Source: Sphaerosporella brunnea
Lineage: Eukaryota; Ascomycota; Pezizomycetes; Pezizales; Pyronemataceae
Direction of reading: 5' to 3'
Length of the DNA stretch: 64,000 bases
NCBI GenBank assembly: GCA_008704415.1
Contig: VXIS01000187.1
Location: 1-64,000 of the forward strand
The notes below the pieces were generated by a model, which worked only from the letters and a program-made list of their open reading frames with translations, was not told the origin of the DNA and ran no database searches. Position numbers and translations under genes: made by a program. Of the stretch, positions 12,201 through 21,775 are shown piece after piece. Numbering within the stretch: position 1 is the first letter of the stretch; the number at the start of each line of letters is the position of its first letter.

Positions 12201-13115
12201 CTGCGTTCCACCAGCGCTTAGAGCGTGCACATATGCGTAGCGGTTTGGCGTGCATCTGGAGGGTTTGGGTGATGGTCGCTGAAATCCAGGTGGCCTCCTG
12301 ATCAAGGGCTGTTGTTGGGGCGTCGAGCTGTACCACCGGCCTGTTTGCAGCCAGTTCTCTCCACGTATCTTCGGCATCCTTTGACTGTTTTTCCGTCATG
12401 CCGTTGATGTCCCAGCCAGTAACTTCTGTGTTGGTTTGGTTGGAGCAGTTGGGTTTATCCTCAAGGCATGACCACATTATTAGCTGGTGGTCAGAGCCCG
12501 TCTCGAGATCGGGCTGGTCTATAATCCAGTTGCTGACAATCATGTTCTTTGACAGTGTGAGGTCTAGAATGGCTGGCTGTGCTCCGCGGTCGCACGTGGG
12601 GGTGTCGTCGTTCCAGACGGTCAGCTTGTGGTGGTCAATGAGTGTCTCAAGCCAAGCGCTATTGCGGTTGGTTTGGCAGGTTGGGTCCCAGCGTACGCTA
12701 TGCGCATTGAAGTCGCCTGCTAGGATGACCTTATCTGAGTCCATAATGGCGGCCCAATTTTCCGTGCGGCTGGGCCTTTGGCTAGTGAAGGCATTGTTGA
12801 CGACGTTGATTTTGAACTGATCATAGACGTTGATAATGCGGCACTTTTGCGCCGGATGGTGAGGTTGCGTCGATGACCATGACGTCACCCGCGCTGGATA
12901 CCAACTGAGATTGAACAGTGAAGTTGGTCTTGGAGTCGGTGCGTATAGCAGCCCAGGTCCTGCCTGAGCCATATATCCGGAAGGCTTGGTGTGATACACG
13001 ATAAGCTGGGGGTTCCTGCAGGAGCACCAAATCCGTTTTGTTGCGCACCGCGATTTCTAAGCAGGCCTGCAGCACCGGGCCTGGACCTGTTTACATTATG
13101 TTGGATGCATCGCAT
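9249..13115 (-). pseudogene. LINE-C ORF2: endonuclease, reverse transcriptase, RNase H, CCHC
   Basis: The start is ATG at 13115 (MRCIQHNVN), matching LINE-B. The endonuclease part shows LLQEPPAYR, AGDFNAHS and GSDHQL. The longest uninterrupted frame, 11990 to 9249 (913 residues), holds RT motifs PKPGKDDYSKARAH, MDVKGAFD (about residue 200), GLPQGSP (about 256), YADD (about 292) and WLGVFLDS. It also holds RNase H motifs YTDGS (about 598), AELFGIA, FVDAQAA and VPGHKGIPGNE, and a C-x2-C-x8-H-x4-C finger (831-849). Three single-base insertions break the frame, near 13082, at the T run 12845-12848, and at 12012. Each is visible by comparison with LINE-B. Apart from these slips the protein looks functional. 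Confidence 0.93.
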
Positions 13116-15402
13116 TATAATTGTTCCTCTCCGGTCGTGGCCGGGACTGACTTAGAGGTTGTCGGGTCTACCACATCGGGCATGGCGTCATCTATGCCGA
13201 GGTCCTGCTGCACTCGCACCATCGGTGGTGGTTAGCTGGGAGATCAGCCGTGGTCGTGGGGTGTCCTTCAGAGTGATGATGGCGGCCTTTGCCGCTTGGC
13301 TTGGTGCCATCTCTCTGGGTCTAGCGGAAGCGTCGCCAGCAGATGCATGGTCGTTGATGCTCGGCCCCGTTGGCGTAGCCTTTGCTTTTTTCCTTCGCCT
13401 CCTTCTTCTTGGGGCATATGTCGTTCAACGCAGAATGCTTGCCGTTGCAGTTCGGGCACTTCAGGGTCGCCACGGAGTGTTTGCAGACGCGGCCGGGTTT
13501 CTTGTCGCACTCAGCGCAGCCGGTGATGTTGCACTTGTGGGTGGTGGTAAGGTGCGAACCGCTGCAGTGCGCGCACTTGGGTGGGGCTTGTATCCTCTTG
13601 TGGCCACAGTTGAGTGACAAGTGGCCCCAGCCTGAGCAGTGATCGCAGAAGGCGTCAGGACCTGCTTTTAGGTATGATTCCGCCTTCAGGCAGCGTCCCG
13701 CGAGAAGCAGACCCTTTCGGATGGCGTGCATAGCGGTGCCGCGGTCTTTGACGGCGAAGGTGACAGAGGAGGCCCGTATGTTGCCGTCTCTGGTGCGTTG
13801 TTGGACCAGAGTCTCAGGGACCAGCCAGCGGACCTTCATTGGGATGTCCAGGCCATCATTATCGGTCATCAGGTCCCGCTTGAGCGTGTCGAGCTTACCG
13901 ATGTAGCGTTGAGTGTCTACGCCGTGGAGCTTGATTCTTGTCCATTCCTCATTCGGGCTTACAGCCACTATGGCCGAGTCCAGCCGTCTTGCCGCAGCTA
14001 GGATGGTGTCGCTGAAGGTGCAAACCTGCACAGCAGTTGCCGAGGGGTATGACAGGGCGGTGACTGTGCCTTTCCGATTCTGGGTTATCTTGGCCAGACG
14101 GATGAAGCCGGGAGCTCGTTTAGCGGCCAGCGCGTCGTTGATAGCTCGAACCAGGTTGGAGCCATAGCTGGCGTTGACGGGGTGCTGCGAGGCACCTTCC
14201 TCACGGGCTAGAATGATTGTCCGTGCTCTGTCGGGGACGTCTTTCTCGGCTGGTTTAAGGGCGGCAATCGGGGTGCCAGTGGCGAGGAGAGCTGTTGTAT
14301 TGGGGGCCCTGTGGGCCTTCCTCTTGACGACCGCTGTCCAGGACCCGTCCGCCCTAGAGGTGTTGACCTTGCTTGGTTTGTCTTCCACCTTGAAGGTGCT
14401 TGGTTTCGATGCAGGGCCCGTCTTGAGTTCCTGTATCATGGTGGGGTTAGTTGCGTTGTTGGCACGATTGGCCCTTGCTGCAGCCGTGGCTGAACGTTGA
14501 AGGATCTTCGGGGGCCTATTCTGTTCCGTCTGGTGGGGTTGGTTGTCGGTCTTGGGGAGTGCGTGCTGGGATGCTGCGAGGGACTCTTCCTCCCTTGGTC
14601 GGACTAGCTGGGCTAGCAGTTGGAGCTCCACGGCGTGTTCTTCTTCGGTCCTGTTCATGACTTCTGCCTCCTCCTCTTCACTCATCCACTCCATTGATGC
14701 GCTCGGTTGGGATGCTGTAGCTGGAGTCGGAGCTACAACTGCCTTGTGTTTGGAGGCGGGGGGGCTGTGCGTTTCAGGGCTGACCGTGCCCTGAGACGTT
14801 GCTTGTACAGTTGGCCGTTGCTGTGCTGCGACCACGCGTTCTAGTTCCTCCACCTTCGCGACAAGCGGTCCGGTGATGTCGGCGATCATTTGGAGCACGC
14901 GGTTTGCGTGCGTCTCGAAGTCAGAGCTCAGTTGGTTCAGGTGGCCGGTTAGGGCCTCCCTGATGGTGTCGCGGATAGTGGAGTCCACCAACCTGACGTA
15001 GCTGGGCGCTTCTTCGAATCGCCGTTTCTTGGGTTGTGCAGGTGGGCTGTCGAACGTGGTGGGGGTGCTTGAAAAGATCGAGTCCATTGTCGGCCTGGGG
15101 GTGTGATCTTTCAGGCCACGCGTCATGGCGCGAGTCATGCGTGGCGCACCTAGTGCGCCCGGAGTAGGTGGGGTCGGGTCTGGAGCGGCAGGGCTGGTCT
15201 GGGGTTCGGCGGGCGTCATGGCGACGGGCAGGGGCGATGGTGCGGCGGGTGCGGGCACCGGCGTCGGGGTCAAAATTGGTTCGGACCACTGGGACGCGCC
15301 TTGTAGGTCCATCACCATGTCTTCTGCGTCGTTTGCGTCGCCCATTTGGGACGACGCGATCGGGTCGGCCGGGTCCTCAAAGGGGTGCGCGGCGTTGGTC
15401 AT
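13116..15402 (-). pseudogene. LINE-C ORF1, gag-like RNA-binding protein with zinc knuckles
   Basis: ATG at 15402 opens 693 codons to 13321. The N-terminal 120 residues are Pro/Ala/Thr-rich. A coiled-coil-like segment (IADITGPLVAKVEELERVV) follows near residue 180, then a basic, low-complexity stretch, a conserved block near residue 400-560, and three Cys-rich knuckles near the C terminus (CDHCSGWGHLSLNC; CAHCSGSHLTTTHKC; CPNCNGKHSALNDIC). This is the layout of Tad1-type ORF1 proteins, which bind the element RNA. The stop at 13321 results from a one-base slip in the run at 13386-13391. In another frame the reading continues to EEQL and a TAA that overlaps the ORF2 ATG as TAATG. Confidence 0.9.
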
Positions 15403-15576
15403 GGCAGCCGTGACTGCGTTCGTAGCGACGGCTACGGCTCGCTTGTGGCCTTTTTGTTCTGCGCCCGTGGGCGTGAAGCGGGAGAGTTTTTCGCGATCGG
15501 GGTTTTGTCCAATAAGGGAGAGACACGTATCGGCTTGGCGTTACCGAGCGCGATGCGTGTGAGGTGTGGGTGGGAT
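15403..15576 (-). promoter_or_regulatory. LINE-C 5' UTR / internal promoter region
   Basis: These 174 bases lie between the 5' insertion junction and the ORF1 ATG. The distal part, with gtatcggcttggcgttacc, is shared with the 5' end of LINE-B. Full-length LINEs carry an internal promoter here; no specific box is identified. Confidence 0.5.
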
Positions 15577-15591
15577 AAATCCCCTGCGATT

Positions 15592-15977
15592 ATTACGGCT
15601 TCTACTCTTGGAATGGCAGTGCAATCTTCAAGTCGGCTGGGGTGTTGTTGTAGAAAGCCGTCGTTTAGGGCATTATGGCCAAACTGGTCGTATACGTTGA
15701 CAATGCGGCAGCGTGCTCCGGACGGGGAGACAGCATCTACCACAGTAACATCGCCTGTTGAGACCAAATCGGGCCGGATTGTAAAACTGAATTTGGAGTC
15801 CGCTCAAACTGCAACGCGCGTCCTGCCGGATCCGTAAATCCTGAAGCCCTGGTGCGACATCCGATAGGAGGGCGGCTCCTGGAGCAGTACTACGTCTGCT
15901 TTGTCACGGATGGCGATTTCTAAACACGCCTGTAGCACTGGCCCAGACCTGTTAACGTTGTGTTGTATGCACCGCAT
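15592..15977 (-). pseudogene. LINE-B ORF2, 5' part (endonuclease start)
   Basis: The minus strand from ATG at 15977 reads MRCIQHNVNRSGPVLQACLE, the start of the LINE endonuclease. It goes on to RIVNVYDQFGHNALNDGF and IIAGD, where LINE-C breaks it; the coding resumes below 9036. It contains its own small frame change near 15767-15800. The ATG directly follows the ORF1 stop (taa then atg), so ORF2 was probably translated by termination and reinitiation. Confidence 0.85.
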
Positions 15978-18044
15978 TTATACGGCTACAGACATCGGCG
16001 TGGCCGAGACTGACGTCGTGATTTTGTCGCACATAGTTGCGTCTTCAGACGGCGAGGGGGGAGGAGGCGTTGGGGCATTGGGAGCGGGTGCCGGGGCAGT
16101 GGGTCGTACCAAGGTGCCCAGCGGGGTTCCAATGGACGCAGAAAGCTGGATTCGTTTCCGAGAGGGTGACTTCGCGTCTCGTTGTGCCTGTTTTTTGAAG
16201 GCACAGATATTGTCCAGGGCGGAGTGTCCTTCATGGCAATGAGGGCATCGTAGGGCATGCTTGGTGTGAGGGCATCGGATGCCCTTCTGCTTGGTGCAGA
16301 CTGAGCAGTCCTTGATGTTGCACCACAGTTCGCTGGTGCGGTGGTCACGGCTGCAGTGGGCGCGTCGTAACATGAGGTTTGAGCATTTGTGGGCTAAGTG
16401 GCCCCAGCTAGCGCAGTTGTCCCAGAAGGCGTCTGGGCCGGCCTTGACATATGCCTCGACTTTGAGGTGACGATCGGCTAAGAAAAGACCCTTCTTGATG
16501 GCCTGGAGTGCGGCACTTCGGCTTTTGACTGCGAAAGTAACAGACGACCGTTGAGTGCTGCCGTCATGCAGGCGTTCCTGGACGTCCTTTTCACTGGTGA
16601 GCCAGCGGACCATCATCGGGATCATCACGCCGTCGTTGTCAATCATAAGCTCCTGGCGGATTTTGTCCATCTTGTCTACGTATCGGCGGATGTCGACGCC
16701 ATGGACCTTTACCCTGGTCCATTATTCATTGGGATCGACTTCCGCAATGCCGGGGTCAATGCCGCGCATGGCAGTCAGTCTTGGCGTTCTAAAGAGCATC
16801 CGCTGTGCGGCTGATGCGAGAGGGGCGGTGATTGCTGTAGTCGTGCCGTGTTGATTGTGCGCCACCTTAATGAGGCGGCAGAAGCCGGGAGCGCCGGCCC
16901 CATGCAGGGCGTTGTTCACGGCCCGTGCCATCAGGTAGCCGTATTCGGTCAGGGAGGGAAGGGGGGTTTCGGCAACCCTACCAAGGGTGAGTGTGCGGGA
17001 GCGTTGGGGTAGCTCCTGCTTGGCTCCTAGTGGTTTCGGGACGGTGGTCTGGTTGGGTGCGGGGGCGAGGAGGGGACCACCTTCTTTTGCCTTCCTAACG
17101 ACTGTGGTCCAAGAGCCATCAGCACTGACCGTGTCGGCCTGGGGACCCTTGATGGCGGCCGGAAAGGGGCTGATCTTGGAGGTGGTGAGGGGAACGGCTG
17201 GGGTGGGGGCGGGGGCCATGGCGGAGGGGGGGGTGCCGGCATCGGTGGGGCGCTTCAGCAACGTCTTCTCTTTCTCTTCGGTGGTCTTCTTTAGGCCAGG
17301 TCCTTTTCCTTTCTTGTTTTGTTTTTGGCCTTGTCCTCCCTTTAAATTAGCCACAGCGTGCTGCGACGCCGCAAGCGACTCCGCAGCTGCTGGTCGGGCC
17401 AGGCATCGCAATTCTGCTAGGGCGGTAGCGTGTTGCAGGTCCGACATAGTCTCGTCATAATCTGCCATGGGGGTGAGGATGGGGACGGAGGCGGGGTGAG
17501 CACGGGGGGCGATCTTCGCGAGCATGGTCTCAAGGTCATTAATCTTATCCACAAGTGGGGTGATGAGCACGGCCATATGTCTTGTCATCTTGGCAGCCTG
17601 GACCTCCAGGACGGCATCAAGGCATCCGAGGTAGTTCAGGGTCAGGTCCTTGTCCATGCCGGCTATGGCGGCCAGGATGCGGTCATTTTGGGTGCCGCCG
17701 GGCTGAGGGATGTCCGGGGTCTCGTACTGGCGTCTCTTTCTGGACGCCGGTCTGGGCTGGCTCGGAAGCTCACCCTCGGTTTGGCTTAAAGATTCGCCGA
17801 AGCGGGGGGGTGTGTCGCTCGTTTTGGCAAACCTTAGGTTTGCCGGCGTCTGGGGGGTCGGCGTTGGGACGCGGTTCACACAGTTGGTCTCCTGTCCTTG
17901 CGCTTCGGGTGTTTCACCGGTCAAGACGATGGGGTAGAATTGTGATACGACCTGGAGGTTGATGGCAGGTATCACCGCTGTCATGCATTCCGCGGCATAG
18001 TCCATGGAGCAGTCTGCCTGAAGGGGGTCTTCCAGAGATTCCAT
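15978..18044 (-). pseudogene. LINE-B ORF1, gag-like protein with one in-frame stop
   Basis: A single frame of 688 codons runs from 18044 to the stop at 15978. It is interrupted only by a TAA at 16722-16724, where LINE-C has a glutamate codon (NEEW against NE-stop-W). The order is as in LINE-C ORF1: a low-complexity N terminus, a helix-rich middle (LVDKINDLETMLAKI), the conserved block VDKMDKIRQELMIDNDGVMIPM, and knuckles CPHCHEGHSALDNIC and a first knuckle whose histidine and cysteines are partly retained. It would be a gag-like RNA-binding protein if intact. The rest of the frame is undamaged, so this stop is probably a late mutation. Confidence 0.88.
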
Positions 18045-18470
18045 GGGATTGCTTATGGTGAACAGCCGCTTCTTTATACGCCTCCTACAAGGCGAATTCT
18101 GGGAACTAGATCCCCAGAAGACAAGAATTGGCTTTCCAGCGCAGCCGGTTGTTGTGGTCTACTTCTCCTACCGGTACTTTTAAAAAAGCCAGCAAGCACA
18201 CTGGTTGAGGGTCTGACCGGCAGGCAAGCCCGCGCTGGGGAGACTGTGGAAAACTGCTCGCAGGCAAGCACGTTTATCCGCCTCAGGTATTCTCAAGCCC
18301 CAGTTCTCTTTGTCCTGGGGGTTGCTGTGGTTGCGACGACGCGCCGCGCGCGGGGCGTCCGTGGGCATGAGGCAAAAGTTTTTCTCGCGATAGAGGTTTA
18401 CGGCCAATAAAGGGGCGCGCGTATCGGCTTGGCGTTACCAAGTCAGATGCGCGTGTGTTGTCGGGTCGAT
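18045..18470 (-). promoter_or_regulatory. LINE-B 5' UTR / internal promoter region
   Basis: About 425 bases lie between the 5' end and the ORF1 ATG. The outermost block matches the LINE-C 5' end (gcgttacc followed by a similarly spaced gcgtgtg), but this leader is longer. No promoter box is evident. Confidence 0.45.
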
Positions 18471-19309
18471 GTTGCGTTCTTCGCCACAGTGACTGCACCG
18501 TAATTGCTGCAGCAAATTGCCACCACCTCCGAACGTCGTCAACGCCCATCTCGCAACTGGGCCCTGAGACACTGGATAAAAAGTCTAATTGTCACAGTGA
18601 TCCTCGCCTCCAAGTAGAATGTTTACACCTACTCTTGGATGCAACCCAACGGAACCCGGCAGATGCCAACGAAGCATACCCGCAGTATTCGAAGCGAAGA
18701 AAACTCGCCGCTCAAGTCCCGTCTGGCTGCCTCACAATGGCGCTGGGGTGGTGATTACGGGCGAGGGCCTGTGGAAATGCAATGGATTTATACGCTCGAC
18801 GACCATCGTTGCCAGCGCAGCGACGAAGCTGTGAACGCGTTGGAGTGACTGAAAGGTTGGCACCGCGGTGGGCTCAACAGCGCGAGCCATGCTGAGATTA
18901 CAGACCTTGTGGATATGCCAAATGCGCAACCCAATGGGGGCGCGGCGGTGTGAGGCATAGACCAGTCATGGAGCGCGCGGAGAAGACGGTTTGTATATAA
19001 AATCCCTATGTAATAGGAAGTATCCAGTCGACTGAATCGCCTGCAGGCGGTCCAGTCCATACCCCCCCAAAGGACTGCTGGGCTGGGGCAACGTCGGGGA
19101 CTGGACTTATACGATCTGGTCCAGGTCCGGTCCGCGCTCAGAACTGGTCGGGCTGGACTGTGAGGAACACTGGTCCCGGGGGAATCTCTCGGAGTGGACT
19201 GCACGATAGGGTCCAGGTCCGGTCCGCGCTCAGGACTGGTCGGACTGGACTGTGAGGAATACTACCCGAGTCAATATGCTTGTCAGCTTTTGAATCGCTC
19301 AAAGGAGCA

Positions 19310-19590
19310 TAACGTCAATGATGGTTGGCGGTCTAGATGGCCACCCGAGCCTGAGCTTATACGCGCCCGGTGCCGCCCATCTGGACCACCACCACCCAAG
19401 TTCTTGAAGCCCGGCTGCCATGAGACATTAACCGGAGCAAGAGAGCATAGAAAAGAACATCTTGCGATAACGCTGTAGCATCGACGCAATCAAGAGCCCT
19501 TCTAGACACGTCCAACTGTGATTATTGGTCTCTCCCACCGACCTGTGAGCACATTTTGTCACAACCGTTGGCCGGCGGGAGCTGGGATTT
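19310..19590 (-). repeat. Dispersed 0.27-kb repeat, copy 1 (inverted relative to 55255-55520)
   Basis: The reverse complement of this stretch matches 55255-55520 with interruptions. Shared blocks include aataatcacagttggacgt, tctagaagggg or agggctc, atgctacagcgtt, and gctcaggctcgggtggc. The second copy lies just upstream of a gypsy-like integrase relic, so a solo LTR or LTR-proximal fragment is possible, but no paired ends were found. Confidence 0.55.
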
Positions 19591-20449
19591 ACTAGAAGGT
19601 TTCTTTATGTATTGGTGATGGAGAGAGAACAGCGCAAGTGCATTCAGGCCTTGTGTGGATGGTCACCAAGAGCGGTGTTGTTGGCATAAATAGTGGAGCC
19701 AGCGCGCTTCTCCTAAGCACCCCATCTAGAACACCACCACAAGAGTTCTAACCATCCAAATTGAACTTTGCTTGACATATTGCACGAGAACACCGGAAAG
19801 TCAATTGTATAAGGGTGTTGTATTGTTAGACCGAAAGAAAAACATTCTAGAAAGGCCCAACTACGCTGATCCTCTTCCTCGTCGTGATTATCCTCCTATC
19901 ACGGTATTTTGTCAGAAACGCTATCCGGCGGATGCTGAAACTTACACAAAAAATTCATTGAGTTTGTAGGACTCTTGTGGAGCGTCACAGAGGTGCTCGG
20001 AGGTTGTTTTGGGTCTCACCAAGCGGCGTGTTGTGGGCGCTGTTATTGTACAATTGAGGGGTAGCCTTACCACCACTCCCGGTCTCGCCGTGGTCCAAAT
20101 TTTCATCGTCCTTCTCTGAATGATTGGCTCAAGATGGTTTGCAGCGCCTTTTATCGTTCTGTGCTATCTGAGTGCACTTGCTGGACGTGTTGGGTCTGTT
20201 CTGAGGTGTAGTGGTGCAGTTCGTGGCCACGCACTGCTTTCTTTGGTTGTCAATTCCGCAGGCAAACCATGAGCCTAGCTCGGGGTCACAATCCAGACAC
20301 CCGGTGATGCCATTTTTACCAATAAGCCCCTTCCGTCACTTGTTCTTTGCCATGTTGACCGCGGGGTTCGGTGGGCGTTGAGGGACGATAGCTTCTACCG
20401 TTCATTACTTCTATCAGGCGAGTCTCTCTTGGGGAGATCGCCATGTCGT
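19591..20449. other. No gene recognised
   Basis: A TATA-like cataaatag lies at about 19684-19692. The short plus-strand frame at 19772-19969 has no recognisable motif. Nothing else is supported. Confidence 0.4.
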
Positions 20450-20457
20450 CTAATTAC

Positions 20458-21453
20458 CAGGGCTGTCAAAAGTCCGGCCAGTCCGGCTTTGAGCGCGGCC
20501 TGAACCGGACTGATTGAAACGGGCTTTTGAAATCACGGCCCGTTTGGACCAGGCTTTTTGGATCGAGACCCAGGCGCCTACGGGCACCCGCAAGGCCCAG
20601 AAGTACCCGGCGCCCGGCGGGCCCGCCAGGCTACGGTAGTTTTTTGCTTTCACATACATCAAGGAAAGAACATGAACGTAAGATACAGATTCAACAACCT
20701 GAAGGACCTCCAGATACCCCTCCATCTCCGCCGCCCGCTGTTCCAAGTCACTCAGCATACGCCTCGCGTTCAGCACAACGGCCGACCCGATCTTAATTCA
20801 GGATACCGGGCACCGGCAGGCACCTATCAGATATGCAGGTTTTTCTTCTGCCGGCCCGAGCCTGTCGGGCTTGCCACCTCACCGGCCCGACCTGACCCAC
20901 TAAGTGACCATTTCCATCACCAGCCATCACTAGTTCCAGCACGAACCAACACTCAGTGCCCATTTCCATCACCAGCCATCACTATTTCCAGCACGAACCA
21001 ACACTCAGCGCCCATTTCCATCACCAGTAATCACTAGTTCCAGCACGAACCAACACTCAGCGCCCATTTCCATCACAAGCCATCACTAGTTCCAGCACGA
21101 ACCAACACTCAGTGCCCATTTCCAGCACGAGCCATCACTCATTGCAACGGCTGTCAACAGCCCGGCCAGTCCGGCTTTGAGCGCAGCCTGAGCCGGACTG
21201 ATTGAAACGGGCTTTTAAAATCACGGCCCGTTTGGCCCGCTGTTCCAAGTCACTCTGCGTACGCCCCGCATTAGGCACAATGGCCAACCCGATCTTCATT
21301 CAGGATACCGGGCACCGGCAGGCACCTATCAGATATGCAGGTTTTTCTTCTGCCGGCCCGAGCCTGTCGGGCTTGCCACCTCACCGGCCCGACCTGACCC
21401 ACTCTGTGGGGCCCCATTTGACCTGGCGGCCGCCCGGACTATTGACAGCCCTG
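20458..21453. mobile_element. hAT-like element, family H2 copy b, with internal duplication and minisatellite
   Basis: The ends are cagggctgtcaaaagtccgg and ccggactattgacagccctg, a near-perfect 20-bp inverted repeat. They are flanked by a perfect 8-bp duplication, ctaattac, at 20450-20457 and 21454-21461. Compared with H2-a it has an internal partial second copy: 20798-20901 and 21299-21402 are almost identical. A block of 52-bp tandem repeats sits between the two halves. The minus strand retains the DLEQRAAEME tail of the hAT transposase at about 20700-20750. Confidence 0.9.
20904..21150. repeat. 52-bp minisatellite inside H2-b
   Basis: Four to five tandem units have a 52-bp period, each made of a 30-bp and a 22-bp half. 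They carry cccatttccatcaccagcca and ttccagcacgaaccaacac. Units are nearly identical. Related arrays occur at 40172-40527, 47241-47840 and 57795-57855. Confidence 0.85.
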
Positions 21454-21457
21454 CTAA

Positions 21458-21775
21458 TTACTCACTCCAGTGGACGATCGCTCCGTGTCTATGGCGCCCA
21501 AGGTTTTGGTGTTTGGCTAGAGATTCTGCGCTGGTCTTGACACCTTTCATGCGGGTTTGGGCAGTACTCCGTGAGAACCCATACTTGTTCGCAGCACGAC
21601 GGAATGACGCAGAAGGAGCGAGCGCAGTTGGATTTAGGACGGCTTGAATAGCATTTATGTGAGCAGCTTTATTCAACCCAGAGGCTTTAATCAGGTCCCG
21701 GAGCGTAAAGATGGAGGTGCACCAGCCAAAGATCTGCGTATCCCTCTGGGCGTCAAAAACCCTTCTTTCCCACAA
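21458..21775 (-). pseudogene. Pogo/Fot-type transposase N-terminal helix-turn-helix relic
   Basis: A minus-strand frame contains AIQAVLNPTALAPSASFRRAANKYGFSRSTAQTRMKG; quoted in parts, the key pieces are FRRAANKYGFSRSTAQTRMKG-like residues with LAKHQNL downstream. This is the spacing of the HTH_psq/CENP-B-type DNA-binding domain that starts pogo and Fot1 transposases. No DDE catalytic domain follows and no ATG opens the frame, so it is a short relic. It abuts the right target-site duplication of H2-b. Confidence 0.5.

Larger units (their letters stand above)
9037..15576 (-). mobile_element. LINE-C, full-length young Tad1-like LINE
   Basis: This 6.54-kb non-LTR retrotransposon is inserted in the endonuclease region of LINE-B. 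A perfect 15-bp target-site duplication, aaatcccctgcgatt, lies at 9022-9036 and 15577-15591. The 3' end has a pure run of Ts on the plus strand (the A tail) at about 9039-9051, then the hairpin at 9072-9085. Two ORFs fill it: ORF1 from 15402 and ORF2 from 13115. RT, RNase H and endonuclease motifs are all intact by eye. Its few frame breaks are single-base insertions. The perfect duplication and near-intact ORFs make it the youngest insertion in the nest and possibly recently active. Confidence 0.93.
5364..18472 (-). mobile_element. LINE-B, full-length Tad1-like LINE interrupted by LINE-C
   Basis: This is a minus-strand non-LTR retrotransposon. Its sequence is 5364-9036 plus 15592-18472, about 6.55 kb, the same size as LINE-C. 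The flanking duplication is tgcgttcttcacca (5350-5363) and tgcgttcttcgcca (18473-18486), 13 of 14 identical. Order on the minus strand: 5' UTR, ORF1 (gag-like with zinc knuckles), ORF2 (endonuclease, reverse transcriptase, RNase H, CCHC), 3' UTR, hairpin at 5398-5411, A-rich tail. The 5' end block containing gtatcggcttggcgttacca matches the 5' end of LINE-C, so both copies are full length. ORF2 has many frameshifts and a mutated RT active site, so it is dead. Confidence 0.9.
5218..19172. mobile_element. hAT-like element H3-inner, inserted in its own family member
   Basis: It begins cagtcttcctcac at 5218 and ends gtgaggaacactg at 19172. Flanking octamers ggcccagg (5210-5217) and gtcccggg (19173-19180) match at six of eight positions, a weak but correctly placed duplication. 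Its own sequence is 5218-5349 plus 18487-19172, about 0.82 kb, and resembles H3-outer along its length (for instance agtatccagtcgactg at 5150 and 19020). LINE-B sits inside it. Confidence 0.65.
4562..19264. mobile_element. hAT-like element H3-outer, outermost level of a four-level nest
   Basis: The left end reads cagtgttcctcac at 4562. The right end at 19264 is the inverse, gtgaggaatacta. Flanking octamers are ctcgagtc (4554-4561) and cccgagtc (19265-19272), seven of eight identical. Its own sequence is only 4562-5217 plus 19173-19264, about 0.75 kb; everything between is a later insertion. The interruption falls at a point equivalent to an uninterrupted stretch of the inner copy: ggactgctgg before the break and the ggtccaggtcc block after it both occur in order at 19070-19130. 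No transposase is visible. Confidence 0.7.

Noticed and set aside
19163..19172. Right end at 19172 paired directly with the left end at 4562
   Set aside because: The flanking octamers do not match. The pairs 4562/19264 and 5218/19172 fit better and agree with the internal homology of the two copies.
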